Assembly (NCBI GenBank): GCA_028248455.1
Contig: JAOKHV010000007.1
Coordinates: 1 to 64,000 of the forward strand
Length of the DNA stretch: 64,000 nucleotides
Source: Ascidiaceihabitans sp.
GTDB taxonomy: Bacteria; Pseudomonadota; Alphaproteobacteria; Rhodobacterales; Rhodobacteraceae
Direction: 5' to 3'
The notes beneath the pieces were generated by a model that was given only the letters and a program-made list of their open reading frames with translations, was not told the DNA's origin and ran no database searches. Below, piece after piece: positions 21,193-30,691 of the stretch. Both the position numbers and the translations under genes were made by a program. The number at the start of each line of letters is the position of its first letter. Within the stretch, counting starts at the first letter, position 1.

Positions 21193-23019
21193 TTAATCTT
21201 CCCACCACCATACTTCTGGCATGTAGTATGGACCATCGCCGTAGATCGGCAGGTTTTCAGGGTACTTCATTTCTTTCACATGTGCGATACGACCTGTTGT
21301 AAACTGCCAGAACGGTATCACATATCGACCCGTCATCAATGCGCGGTCAAGACCACGCACAGCTGCAACAAAATCGCCTTGTGATCCTGCTTTAAGCATT
21401 GCATTGACCATTGCATCCACTGCTGAACTTTGTGCGCCCATTAGGTTGCGACTGCCCTCCATTGAAGCAGACGGGCTGCCCCAATAGAACTGTTGCTCGT
21501 TGCCCGGTGAAAGCGACAATGAGCGGCGGTAATATGTGACGTCAAAGTCAAACTTACCCGTGCGCTCCACGTACTGCGCATTGTCCACTGTTTCTACTTC
21601 AGCTATTATACCTAGACGTTTCAGTGCACCAAGGTACAGATCAGCGATGGCTTTATGCTCAGACTTACCTTGAGCAAGTAGGATCGTCAGGCTTAGGCTT
21701 TCACCATCAGCGTTTTGCATCATGCCATCAACTGGCTCCCAACCGGCTTCTTTGAGCAAAGCAATTGCGTTGCGAAGGCCCTGACGATTGCGTTCAGAAC
21801 CATTAGATACAGGAAGCACGTAACCTTCCATCAGGCCCGGAGGCATATCTGCTGCGAAAGGTGCCAACAGCTCTGCGGTGCGGCCCTGTGCTTGTCCTTC
21901 TTGCATCGCAAGGAGCGAGTTGGAGAAGTAAGACGTGATACGTGGCTGTGCTCCGCCTGTGAGGGCACCATTGATGAACTCAAAGTTGAAGGCTTGAATA
22001 AGCGCCTCGCGTACACGCCAATCGTCGAATGGGGCGCGACGTGAATTCATAACAAAGCCGGTCATACCCGATGGCTTTTTGTGCGGAATCTCTGTTTTGA
22101 CAACATTACCAGCAAGGGCACGTGGGAACTCGTAGCGGCTGTTCCAGCGTTCCGCGTTAAATTCGCGTTGTGCGGATACTTGGCCAGCTTTGAAGGCTTC
22201 GCCTTGCGCGGTAGAGTCGCCGTAGAAGTCCAAAGTGATTTGATCGAAGTTATTCGTGCCTCTGCGCAGTGGCAGGTCAGCACCCCAATATTTCTCGTTA
22301 CGTGTTAACTGGACAGAACGGCCAGCATCATACTTGGTAATCACATATGGGCCAGAACCCATAGGAATGTCTGCGATTTTAGCATCGGCAAACTCTTTAC
22401 CTTTCCATTGGCTTTTTTGCAGGATCGGACGCATCCCTACCAGAAGAGCCAACTCGCGGTTTTCTTCACCAAAGGTAAAGCGAACGCTAGACGGTCCAGT
22501 TTGTTCAACACTTGAGATTTTGGACCACAAACCACGATAGCGTGGGTGACCTTCGGTGCCTAAAGTTTCAAAGCTCCAGATGACATCTTCTACCGTGATA
22601 GGGGAATCATCAGAGAACGTCGCTTCTGGGCGGAGTGTGAATTCGACCCAAGTGCGGTCTTCATTGGTGTTAATTGATTCGGCAATCAGCCCATAAAGTG
22701 CAAACGGCTCGTCTTGAGTGCGGCCCATTAGAGATTCATGTGTGAAAAATCTAAGCTGCCATGGGACCGTTCCTTTGGCGATATAGGGGTTAAGCGAATC
22801 AAAACCGCCTGTATTTCCCAAAACAATAGTGCCACCTTTAGGTGCATCGGGATTTGCGTAGGGTAGGGACACAAAATCATGTGGAAGAGCAGGTTCGCCG
22901 TACATAGCTATGCCATGAGCTGATTCTGCATGTGCTGTAGAATCGATAAGAATCGCTGCAGTCGTGAGTATTGAGGCTGCGTAAACCCCTCTAATTTTTT
23001 GGAAAAATACTGATCTCAT
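21193..23019 (-). CDS. Extracellular solute-binding protein, family 5 (oligopeptide ABC transporter)
   Basis: Signal peptide MRSVFFQKIRGVYAASILTTAAILIDSTAHA, then GGTIVLGNTGGFDSLNPYIAKG and FTLRPEATFSDDSPITVEDVIWSFE. Likely start 23019. Confidence 0.9.
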   Translation of the reverse strand: MRSVFFQKIRGVYAASILTTAAILIDSTAHAESAHGIAMYGEPALPHDFVSLPYANPDAPKGGTIVLGNTGGFDSLNPYIAKGTVPWQLRFFTHESLMGRTQDEPFALYGLIAESINTNEDRTWVEFTLRPEATFSDDSPITVEDVIWSFETLGTEGHPRYRGLWSKISSVEQTGPSSVRFTFGEENRELALLVGMRPILQKSQWKGKEFADAKIADIPMGSGPYVITKYDAGRSVQLTRNEKYWGADLPLRRGTNNFDQITLDFYGDSTAQGEAFKAGQVSAQREFNAERWNSRYEFPRALAGNVVKTEIPHKKPSGMTGFVMNSRRAPFDDWRVREALIQAFNFEFINGALTGGAQPRITSYFSNSLLAMQEGQAQGRTAELLAPFAADMPPGLMEGYVLPVSNGSERNRQGLRNAIALLKEAGWEPVDGMMQNADGESLSLTILLAQGKSEHKAIADLYLGALKRLGIIAEVETVDNAQYVERTGKFDFDVTYYRRSLSLSPGNEQQFYWGSPSASMEGSRNLMGAQSSAVDAMVNAMLKAGSQGDFVAAVRGLDRALMTGRYVIPFWQFTTGRIAHVKEMKYPENLPIYGDGPYYMPEVWWWED

Positions 23020-23054
23020 TTGTGCAACAATCCCTTTATGCCCTTGTTTTATTA

Positions 23055-23209
23055 ACCTTTGGCGCAATTGGGGTTACATGCAAGCCGAAATTTTTAGCTT
23101 GGCCAAGGACCGCCAAAGGTTTATGCAGATGTTACTGCTCGATAGGTTTCTTGCCTGTATGAAACCTGCCTCAATAACTTTACGCCAGCTTCGTGCTGGC
23201 GTTTTTTTT
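23055..23209 (+). ncRNA. Candidate structured small RNA ending in a Rho-independent terminator
   Basis: Perfect 10-bp stem ACCTTTGGCG(23055-23064)/CGCCAAAGGT(23111-23120); hairpin AGGTTTC(23144-23150)/GAAACCT(23161-23167); terminator ACGCCAGC-TTCGT-GCTGGCGT with T8. No + strand CDS upstream to terminate. Confidence 0.45.
23182..23209 (+). terminator. Rho-independent terminator
   Basis: ACGCCAGC (23182-23189), loop TTCGT, GCTGGCGT (23195-23202), T8 tract 23202-23209. Confidence 0.88.
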
Positions 23210-23356
23210 GGCTTATCGGAATTATGGTTGAGTGCAACTCGACTAAGATGCCTTAGCCGCGTAAATGCTAATCTGCGTGAGGCGGAAAGTCCGGTTCACG
23301 ACATATTAGATTTCAGCCTTGGACGGCGTTATTTGAATAGCTCGACAGGAGGCACC

Positions 23357-24064
23357 TTAAACTTCGGGTTCTGTTGGGTCTTTTGCATTGGGATAGACCA
23401 GCCCTGCAGAGATCACCAACTTTGCGGCGTCTTCCACACTCATGTCTAGCTCGATCACATCCATGGTAGGAACGAACAACAAGAACCCAGAAGTAGGATT
23501 TGGTGTTGTAGGTAAGAAAATCGACATAGCGCCACCATCTTTACCCGCGCGGTCAGAAATTTCAGCCTTCGCAGTAGTAGAGATAAAACCGATGGCCCAA
23601 ATCCCTTTGCGCGGGTATTCGATCAAACAGGCTTTTTCAAACGACCGCTCGGTCTGGGCAAATACGGTTTCAGAGATCTGTTTGATGCCTGAATAGATCG
23701 AGCGCACAACCGGCGTACGTTCAACGATGCCTTCAGCAAAACGTATCAGCGAGCGCCCCATAAAGCCTTTGGCCATCCAGCCAACGATGATTGTGAACAC
23801 CAAGAATATAACAACACCGATGCCGCGCACATCGATTTGGACATCACGCTCTAGCCCTAGCAGGTCTTGGATCATCTTGTCGGGTTGGTAAGAATTAGGG
23901 ACCCAAGGCAGGACCGCACCATCAATCCAACCGACAACGCTCCAGATCAACCAAACTGTAAGCCAAACGGGGGCAATAACCACCAATCCGGTCAAAAAAG
24001 AAGATCGAAGGCGTGCTAGTAAGCTAGCGCGGCGAGGTGTTTCTAAATCGAATGGGGTGTTCAT
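23357..24064 (-). CDS. DUF502 family membrane protein
   Basis: 235 aa. FLTGLVVIAPVWLTVWLIWSVVGWID, IPLVRSIYSGIKQ-like VRSIYSGIKQISETVF and LPTTPNPTSGFLLFVP. Confidence 0.88.
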   Translation of the reverse strand: MNTPFDLETPRRASLLARLRSSFLTGLVVIAPVWLTVWLIWSVVGWIDGAVLPWVPNSYQPDKMIQDLLGLERDVQIDVRGIGVVIFLVFTIIVGWMAKGFMGRSLIRFAEGIVERTPVVRSIYSGIKQISETVFAQTERSFEKACLIEYPRKGIWAIGFISTTAKAEISDRAGKDGGAMSIFLPTTPNPTSGFLLFVPTMDVIELDMSVEDAAKLVISAGLVYPNAKDPTEPEV

Positions 24065-24139
24065 GGTGTGTCCGATATAATTCTTCGTTTTTGGTAAGCG
24101 CTTTGATCTGATGCTACAATGGTTAGCGGCAATTCTGAG

Positions 24140-25057
24140 TTATTTTGCAGAGTAATTGGTTAAATGTTGGGCTATTCCTGCCGCCAGCTTCGCATTGTTG
24201 CGTACCAGTGCAATATTAGCTTCGAGGGATTTGCCCTCGGTTAGCTCAAAAATGCGTTGCAACAAGTAAGGGGTGACGCCTTTACCCGCGATGCCAAAGG
24301 CATCTGCATCTGCCTGAGCGCGCGCAATAATTGGGGCCAGAACTTCGGCACTGATTTCTGCGTCTTTTGGGATTGGATTCACGATCAATTGGCCACCCGG
24401 CACGCCCATTTTAACGCGTAGCCTGTGGGCCGCAGCGATTTGCGCTGGGTCGTCCATGCGCAAGGGGGCTGGCAATCCGCTTTCGCGAGACCAGAATGCG
24501 GGTATGTCATCTTGGCCATATGCGATGACTGGAACGCCTTGAGTTTCGAGAACCTCAAGTGTCTTGGGAATATCAAGGATCGCCTTGGCACCAGCGGCCA
24601 CAACCGTCACAGGCGTTTGTGCCAATTCCATCAAATCGGCCGAGATATCGAAGCTAAGCTCAGCGCCTTTATGAACGCCACCAATACCACCCGTTGCGAA
24701 GACGTGGATACCAGCCAAACGGGCGGCGATCATTGTCGCAGCAACCGTTGTGGCACCTGTACCGCCAGTTGCAATGCACGCGGCCATATCTGCGCGTGAA
24801 AGCTTGGCGACGTCTTTGGCTTTAGCCAATGTCTCAAGTTCAGCATTGTCTAAACCAGCTCGCAGGGTGCCGTTCAACACAGCCATCGTTGCGGGGATAG
24901 CACCCGCTGCACGTACATCTGCTTCGACCTGACGCGCGACCTCTAGGTTCTGCGGGTAGGGCATCCCGTGCGTAATGATCGTACTTTCTAATGCAACGAT
25001 CGGGGTTCCTTCGGCTTGCGCCTTGGCCACTTCAACAGATGGGTTAAATAGTGCCAT
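24140..25057 (-). CDS. psuG: Pseudouridine-5'-phosphate glycosidase
   Basis: 305 aa. VALESTIITHGMPYPQN, ATGGTGATTVAATMIAA, FATGGIGGVHKGAE and SRESGLPAPLR. Confidence 0.94.
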   Translation of the reverse strand: MALFNPSVEVAKAQAEGTPIVALESTIITHGMPYPQNLEVARQVEADVRAAGAIPATMAVLNGTLRAGLDNAELETLAKAKDVAKLSRADMAACIATGGTGATTVAATMIAARLAGIHVFATGGIGGVHKGAELSFDISADLMELAQTPVTVVAAGAKAILDIPKTLEVLETQGVPVIAYGQDDIPAFWSRESGLPAPLRMDDPAQIAAAHRLRVKMGVPGGQLIVNPIPKDAEISAEVLAPIIARAQADADAFGIAGKGVTPYLLQRIFELTEGKSLEANIALVRNNAKLAAGIAQHLTNYSAK

Positions 25058-25947
25058 TATATGGGTTCTCCAGAAACATAGGTGGCGGCGGATTTAAGGG
25101 CGTCGTTTAAGGAAGTCTTGCGGTCCGCGCCGCGGGATTCCGCAGCAATGTGAGCGGCCATAAATGTATCACCAGCGCCTGTTATGCGGGTCACCAGCAC
25201 TTGCGGTGGTGTTTGACTGATGATTTTATCATCCGTGCCTTCGCTGGCGTCTGATCCACCATCGGTCACTAGAACACGTGCGGCACCTTTTGCCAGCAGT
25301 GCAGCAGCAGCGTCGCTGGATGACGTAAATGTCGTTTGGCACAGGAGGCCAGCTTCCTCCAAATTCATATAGAGTGTGCCGCGACCTGCTTGGAGAAAAG
25401 GCAACAGGCGTTCTGCCTTGCCAGGGGAGGCAGGGGCAACGCGTAGGTCTGCCTTGATTAGGGAGGGATCGTTGGCAATCTCTGACAACAGCTCGATTGT
25501 CAGGTTGCCGTCCAGTGCAATCAGCCCATCAAAAAGGTGATCTGGGTCCGCTAAGGTACCATCGGATAGGGGGCGCAAAATCTTTGCGCCAGCAGCTTCT
25601 AACGAATGCGCATCAGCGACAGCGGCAATTAGGCCATTAGCACCTTCCACGGCCATATAACTGTCAGTGGGCAAATCCTCTGATCGGAAGATCGTGTCGG
25701 TGATCATGCCACGTGCGGCGCAAGCGACCATCAGTTCCTCGCCCTCTGCATCACGCCCAAGTGCAGTCAGGAGCGCTGGCGTCATGCCAAAGCGTGCCAG
25801 TGTCATAGCGATGTTCATTGCTACGCCGCCCGGCAGGCGGGTTATATGTCCGGGCACATCAGAGCCTTGGCGCATTGCGCAAGACGATCGGCCAATGACG
25901 TCCCAAAGAACGCTGCCAATGCATAAGATATCAGGTTGTTTGTTCAT
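25057..25947 (-). CDS. psuK: PfkB-family kinase, probable pseudouridine kinase
   Basis: ILCIGSVLWDVIGR, PGGVAMNIAMTLARFG and RITGAGDTFMAAHIA. Stop overlaps psuG start by 1 nt. Likely start 25947. Confidence 0.85.
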   Translation of the reverse strand: MNKQPDILCIGSVLWDVIGRSSCAMRQGSDVPGHITRLPGGVAMNIAMTLARFGMTPALLTALGRDAEGEELMVACAARGMITDTIFRSEDLPTDSYMAVEGANGLIAAVADAHSLEAAGAKILRPLSDGTLADPDHLFDGLIALDGNLTIELLSEIANDPSLIKADLRVAPASPGKAERLLPFLQAGRGTLYMNLEEAGLLCQTTFTSSSDAAAALLAKGAARVLVTDGGSDASEGTDDKIISQTPPQVLVTRITGAGDTFMAAHIAAESRGADRKTSLNDALKSAATYVSGEPI

Positions 25948-25993
25948 GTGAATAGTCTTGGACCGTGACGCCGACAGGCGCAAGGCAAACTGC

Positions 25994-26794
25994 CTATTCT
26001 GGAACCTGAAACGTGAGTGCTGCCCACAGTGTTTGCCAAACCGCTTTGTCGTCGTTGGTGTAGGGCTGCAAAACAACGGCATCAAATAGGTACGTATGCG
26101 CTGGTTTCACGGGAATCTGCGCAATGCCGTTGTCATCAGTTTGGTGCAGGGAGATCGAAACTGTTTCGTCAGGTGCGCGTTCAAATACCTCAACCTGCGT
26201 ATTCGGGCGTGGCATATATTCAAAGAACAGTTGGACCTGCATGTTTCCGTCGAAATCATCGTCGTAGGGGTTGGCGAGTGCCACAAACTCGGTTTCCATT
26301 CCATAGTTTTGGTCCGCACCATCTCCCGAACCAACAGCAATCAGTGCTTTGACGTGTCGGGTATAACTCTCTCTGAAGTTCTCGCTTGGCCAGCCAGCAG
26401 CTTTGTGATCGGCCTCCGCATTTTGGAAATTCTTATGTGCTGCAAACTTTGCAAACTTTGCCCATTCGTTGTATTTTAGTGTCGTTGGTGTTGTCTCATG
26501 TAGCACAACCAGCAATCCATCTTGATCAACACTTGTGGTCAATGCCGGTTGATCACCCGAGCGCCCTTGCGCAGGCGTCAACATATCGCCTTGCGCCAAC
26601 TCAAAGCGCGAAAATTGTTTTTCAAAATACGAAAGCTTTGAACCAACGAAGTTTTGACCATTCTTTAGGTCAATCTCCATAATCTCGTCGTTTTCCACTT
26701 GAAACTTCTGCGGTTCAATCCAAAACTCGTGTGAAAATACGCTCGTCGCGGATAGACTGAGGGTTACAGCAAGAACAAGACGGGACAACTTCAT
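25994..26794 (-). CDS. DUF4198-type periplasmic protein (putative metal-uptake accessory)
   Basis: 266 aa. Signal peptide MKLSRLVLAVTLSLSATSVFSHEFWIEP and C-terminal PVKPAHTYLFDAVVLQPY. Divergent from a HupE/UreJ gene. Confidence 0.7.
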   Translation of the reverse strand: MKLSRLVLAVTLSLSATSVFSHEFWIEPQKFQVENDEIMEIDLKNGQNFVGSKLSYFEKQFSRFELAQGDMLTPAQGRSGDQPALTTSVDQDGLLVVLHETTPTTLKYNEWAKFAKFAAHKNFQNAEADHKAAGWPSENFRESYTRHVKALIAVGSGDGADQNYGMETEFVALANPYDDDFDGNMQVQLFFEYMPRPNTQVEVFERAPDETVSISLHQTDDNGIAQIPVKPAHTYLFDAVVLQPYTNDDKAVWQTLWAALTFQVPE

Positions 26795-27935
26795 GACAAG
26801 AGCTTTCTATTGGTTAACACTTAAGCTGCGCTTTGCGGTGCTGATGTCAAGCTTACTTGTCTCAGGTGCCACATTTGTGAGTGCGCACGAGACAGTGCCA
26901 ACCATTGCAGACCTAGAAGTTGTGGAAGGTAATCTTACGTTTGCGATGCGTGTGAATGTCGAAGCTTTCTTGGCTGGTATTAACCTCGATGAAGTTACAG
27001 ATACTGACGAAGCCGATGAGGCTGAAAGTTACGACGCGCTGCGTGCATTGAACGCTGCGGAGATCGAGGGGCGTTTGCCTGGGCTTATCAATGGTTTCAA
27101 CGCGACACCGCTGGTTGCGGTCGATGGTCAGGCCGTTGCCCTCGCTATTTTGAACTTCGAGATAGCGATCATGCCCGATTTAGAACAACCGCGTATTTCC
27201 ACAATTGCGCTGAGTGGGGTTGTGCCAGCAAGCGCAGGTGAGGTGATCATCAATTGGCCAACTGGACGCGGTGCATTGGTATTGCGTCAACAAGGAGTGG
27301 AGGCACCCTTCACGGGATACGTTGATCCGGGTACTTCTAGCCCATCGATATTGATCGCAGGTGGCGGCGGAGCGACAGCGTGGGAAACATTCACCGCATA
27401 TATTCCCGTCGGATTTGACCATATTTTACCTAAAGGTCTTGATCACATCCTGTTTGTTTTAGGGTTGTTCTTTCTAAGCACACGAATGCGTCCTCTGTTC
27501 TGGCAGATCAGTGCCTTTACGCTTGCGCACACTGTTACGCTCGCATTGGGCGCGATGGGCTGGGTCAACGTAACCGGTAGTATTGTTGAGCCACTTATTG
27601 CAGCGTCCATCGTCTACGTTGCTGTCGAAAACATCTTTGCAAAAGGATTGAACCCGTGGCGTCCGTTTGTGATTTTCGGGTTTGGACTATTACACGGACT
27701 TGGTTTTGCGTCCGTGTTGGGCGAGTTTGGTTTGCCTGACGGACAATTTATTCCCGCACTGATTGCGTTCAACATTGGCGTAGAATTGGGCCAACTCACA
27801 GTTATCGCGTTGGCATTCCTAGCAGTTGGATGGTTCGCACGCAAATCATGGTACAGGGCAGGGATCGCGATCCCTGCATCCTGCATCATTGCCGCTGTTG
27901 GTGCATATTGGTGTATCGAACGTGTGTTCTTTTAA
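26793..27935 (+). CDS. HupE/UreJ-family membrane protein (putative metal transport)
   Basis: 380 aa. YIPVGFDHILPKGLDHILFVLGLFFLS, FTLAHTVTLALGAMGW and FGLLHGLGFASVLGEFGLP. Confidence 0.85.
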   Translation: MTRAFYWLTLKLRFAVLMSSLLVSGATFVSAHETVPTIADLEVVEGNLTFAMRVNVEAFLAGINLDEVTDTDEADEAESYDALRALNAAEIEGRLPGLINGFNATPLVAVDGQAVALAILNFEIAIMPDLEQPRISTIALSGVVPASAGEVIINWPTGRGALVLRQQGVEAPFTGYVDPGTSSPSILIAGGGGATAWETFTAYIPVGFDHILPKGLDHILFVLGLFFLSTRMRPLFWQISAFTLAHTVTLALGAMGWVNVTGSIVEPLIAASIVYVAVENIFAKGLNPWRPFVIFGFGLLHGLGFASVLGEFGLPDGQFIPALIAFNIGVELGQLTVIALAFLAVGWFARKSWYRAGIAIPASCIIAAVGAYWCIERVFF

Positions 27936-27938
27936 GGC

Positions 27939-28571
27939 TTAGGACATCGCTTCGCGTAAAGTCGTGAGGGCCGCAACCGGATCATCCGTTGACCAGATCT
28001 CATCACCGATAGCAAAAAAGTCTGTCATTGGGGTGAGCATCTTGATCATTTCAAGGTTCAGCAAGCCCTCAGCAACCACCGGTACTTCGATGACTTCCGA
28101 CCACCACTTGAACAGATCGGTTTCGGCAAAGCTGCCGTCGCCCAATGTGCTTTCTCGTACAGGGCCAAAGCAGACGTAATCCGCACCAGCCTCGCCAGCC
28201 CCCATGCCATCATGGCGTGACGTTGAACTGTGAACACCAACAATAGCGTCAGGGCCCAGTTCTTTGCGGGCATAACGAACTTGGTGAGCACCATCACTCA
28301 GGTGAACACCGTCAAGGCCAAGGCGTTCAACCAATGGAATATGGTCTTCAATTACCAGTGCAACATCTCTGGCATGTGTGACTTCGCGCAGGGCATCTGC
28401 CGCTTTGGACAGGCGTTGTTCATCTTGAGAGGCCATAGCCATGCGCACACAGGCGATAGGGTGTGCTTCTAAAACGCTGGCCAATAGGTCGGGAAACACG
28501 TCCAGTTCAAACTCTGCGGGAGTGATAAGATACAGCTGTGGTTGGTCGGGTTGTTTGTCTTTGGCGGCCAT
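27939..28571 (-). CDS. Thiamine phosphate synthase family protein
   Basis: 210 aa. LVIEDHIPLVERLGLDGVHLSDG, GVHSSTSRHDGMGAGEAGADYVCFGPV and VPVVAEGLLN. Confidence 0.85.
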   Translation of the reverse strand: MAAKDKQPDQPQLYLITPAEFELDVFPDLLASVLEAHPIACVRMAMASQDEQRLSKAADALREVTHARDVALVIEDHIPLVERLGLDGVHLSDGAHQVRYARKELGPDAIVGVHSSTSRHDGMGAGEAGADYVCFGPVRESTLGDGSFAETDLFKWWSEVIEVPVVAEGLLNLEMIKMLTPMTDFFAIGDEIWSTDDPVAALTTLREAMS

Positions 28572-28729
28572 TGGCTTGGTCCTTTTGTCTAAACTTGAGG
28601 CAGCACTAGCGGATGTTGTAGGAAAAGGAAACTTTTATGCCGCTGGTTTCGTTCGTTTGAACGCGTATTTTTAACAGAAACAAGAGCAGGGTGATTGTGT
28701 GCCCCGCGTCCTCTGGGTATGGAACGGGC

Positions 28730-29467
28730 ATGGTTCATATTCCTTTCTTTGTACTCGTGCGTCCGCAAATGGGCGAAAACATCGGCTCTGCAGCGCGGGC
28801 GATGTATAACTTTGGGTTAGATCGCATGCGCATTGTGGCCCCTCGTGACGGTTGGCCAAATCAGGCTGCGGTTGCTTTGGCCAGTGGTGCGGGTCGCTTG
28901 TTAGATGATGCGCAATTGTCAGATGATCTGCCCGACAGTTTGGCGGATTGCACATACGTCTTCGCGACGACCGCGCGGTCGCGTGATTTGACCAAACCTG
29001 TGTATTCACCGGAAGCTGCGATGAAATTGGCCGCCGAAAAAATTGCGGCTGGTGGTAAGGTCGCTGTGTTGTTTGGTCCAGAACGCGCAGGGTTAGAGAA
29101 CGAAGATATCGCGCAGGCGAACGCTATTATCTCTGTGCCCGTTAACCCAAATTTTGCGTCACTTAATTTGGCTCAATGTGTGCTCCTCGTAGGCTATGAG
29201 TGGATGCGCCAGCAGGGTAAAGTTGAGCATGAAGTTGTTGAGATGGCAGGAACTGACTGGGCGACTGGACAAGAGACAGAACATTTGGCGCGTCATTATG
29301 AAGACCGCTTGGATGTGGCTAACTTCTTTTACCCAGAACACAAAGCTACGAGTATGAAATTAAACCTGCGCAACATGTGGAGCCGTATGCCGTTAACCCG
29401 CGCAGATGTGCAGATGTTTCATGGCATCCTGCGGCAGATGGTCCGTTGGAAGGAACGCGACGACTGA
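28730..29467 (+). CDS. SpoU/TrmJ-family RNA methyltransferase
   Basis: FVLVRPQMGENIGSAARAMYNFGLDRMRIVAPRDGWPN, LFGPERAGLENEDI and VNPNFASLNLAQCVLLVGYEW. Likely start 28730. Confidence 0.9.
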   Translation: MVHIPFFVLVRPQMGENIGSAARAMYNFGLDRMRIVAPRDGWPNQAAVALASGAGRLLDDAQLSDDLPDSLADCTYVFATTARSRDLTKPVYSPEAAMKLAAEKIAAGGKVAVLFGPERAGLENEDIAQANAIISVPVNPNFASLNLAQCVLLVGYEWMRQQGKVEHEVVEMAGTDWATGQETEHLARHYEDRLDVANFFYPEHKATSMKLNLRNMWSRMPLTRADVQMFHGILRQMVRWKERDD

Positions 29468-29541
29468 TCCGCTGGACGATCCGGCTTGCGCGGCCTAACT
29501 TGCAACCAACAGTCGCCCTTTAATGTGACAAGAGGATCAAG

Positions 29542-30687
29542 ATGAGCACCAAACGCAGTATTTTTGAAGAGGTCGGCAGCTTCGACCAAACGCCCGCCGC
29601 GCAGCCTGGTATGATTGACAAAGGCCGAGATGGCGCACGTGGTGCGATCCGTGTTTGGCTGATGATCCTATTTGGACTGGTTGTGCTGATGATATTGGTT
29701 GGTGGGCTTACCCGCCTCACTGACAGCGGTCTTAGCATTACAGAATGGCACCCTTTTACTGGTGCGATTCCACCTTTGAATGCTGCTGATTGGCAATCCG
29801 AATTTGCGAAATATCAAGCAATTGATGAATTTCGCATTCAGAACCAATGGATGCAACTCTCTGACTTTAAAGTAATTTACTGGTGGGAATGGGGCCATCG
29901 CCAGTTAGGCCGCGTTGTTGGCTTGGTGTGGGCGATTGGTTTCTTCTGGTTCCTGTTGCGCCGCCAAATCCCAACCGGTTGGACACCACGTTTGCTGTTG
30001 TTGGGCGTCCTCGGTGGTACGCAGGGTGCTATTGGCTGGTGGATGGTTTCTTCGGGCGTAACATCTGGCGAAAGCATGGTTGATGTGGCCAGCTACCGTT
30101 TGGCGACCCATTTAGGGTTGGCGTTTGTCATCCTTGGTTTCATCGCATGGTACATGATGATGCTCTCGCGCCCCGAACGCGACCTGATGCAAGCACGTCG
30201 CGGCAAAGAGGCAAAGCTGTTTGGTTTGTCCACTGGGCTTATGCATTTCGCTTTTCTACAAATCTTGATCGGCGCACTGGTTGCTGGGATTGATGCCGGG
30301 CGCAGCTACATAGACTGGCCTTTAATGGGCGGGCAATTCTTCCCTGCGTCAGCATTTATACTTGAGCCATGGTGGCGCAATATCTTTGAAAGTCCGGGTT
30401 TAGTGCAATTTGTGCACCGCGTAGTTGGATATGCGTTATTGGCATTTGCGATCTTTGTTTGGTTGAAGGGGCGGAAATCAGCGCACCGTCGGACCCAAGC
30501 GGCGTTCAACATGGCCTTTGTCCTGCTGTGTGCACAGATTATTCTTGGTATCGTTACCGTTCTTTACGGCGCGCCTGTTCACATCGCCATTGTGCATCAG
30601 CTGTTGGCCGTGATCTTGTGGGTTACGATACTGCGCGCACGCTTCCTAAGCGCCTACCCAATAACAACGTCCCTAAGAGGAAATTGA
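29542..30687 (+). CDS. ctaA: Heme A synthase (COX15/CtaA)
   Basis: 381 aa. GGLTRLTDSGLSITEWHPFTGAIPPL, WWEWGHRQLGRVVG and QFVHRVVGYALL. Confidence 0.94.
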   Translation: MSTKRSIFEEVGSFDQTPAAQPGMIDKGRDGARGAIRVWLMILFGLVVLMILVGGLTRLTDSGLSITEWHPFTGAIPPLNAADWQSEFAKYQAIDEFRIQNQWMQLSDFKVIYWWEWGHRQLGRVVGLVWAIGFFWFLLRRQIPTGWTPRLLLLGVLGGTQGAIGWWMVSSGVTSGESMVDVASYRLATHLGLAFVILGFIAWYMMMLSRPERDLMQARRGKEAKLFGLSTGLMHFAFLQILIGALVAGIDAGRSYIDWPLMGGQFFPASAFILEPWWRNIFESPGLVQFVHRVVGYALLAFAIFVWLKGRKSAHRRTQAAFNMAFVLLCAQIILGIVTVLYGAPVHIAIVHQLLAVILWVTILRARFLSAYPITTSLRGN

Positions 30688-30691
30688 TCCA

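Noticed and set aside
23278-23300. GAGGCGGAAAGTCCGG resembling the conserved 5' region of RNase P RNA
   Set aside because: The match is short and the flanking sequence does not continue as rnpB. The gap is also too short for a full RNase P RNA.
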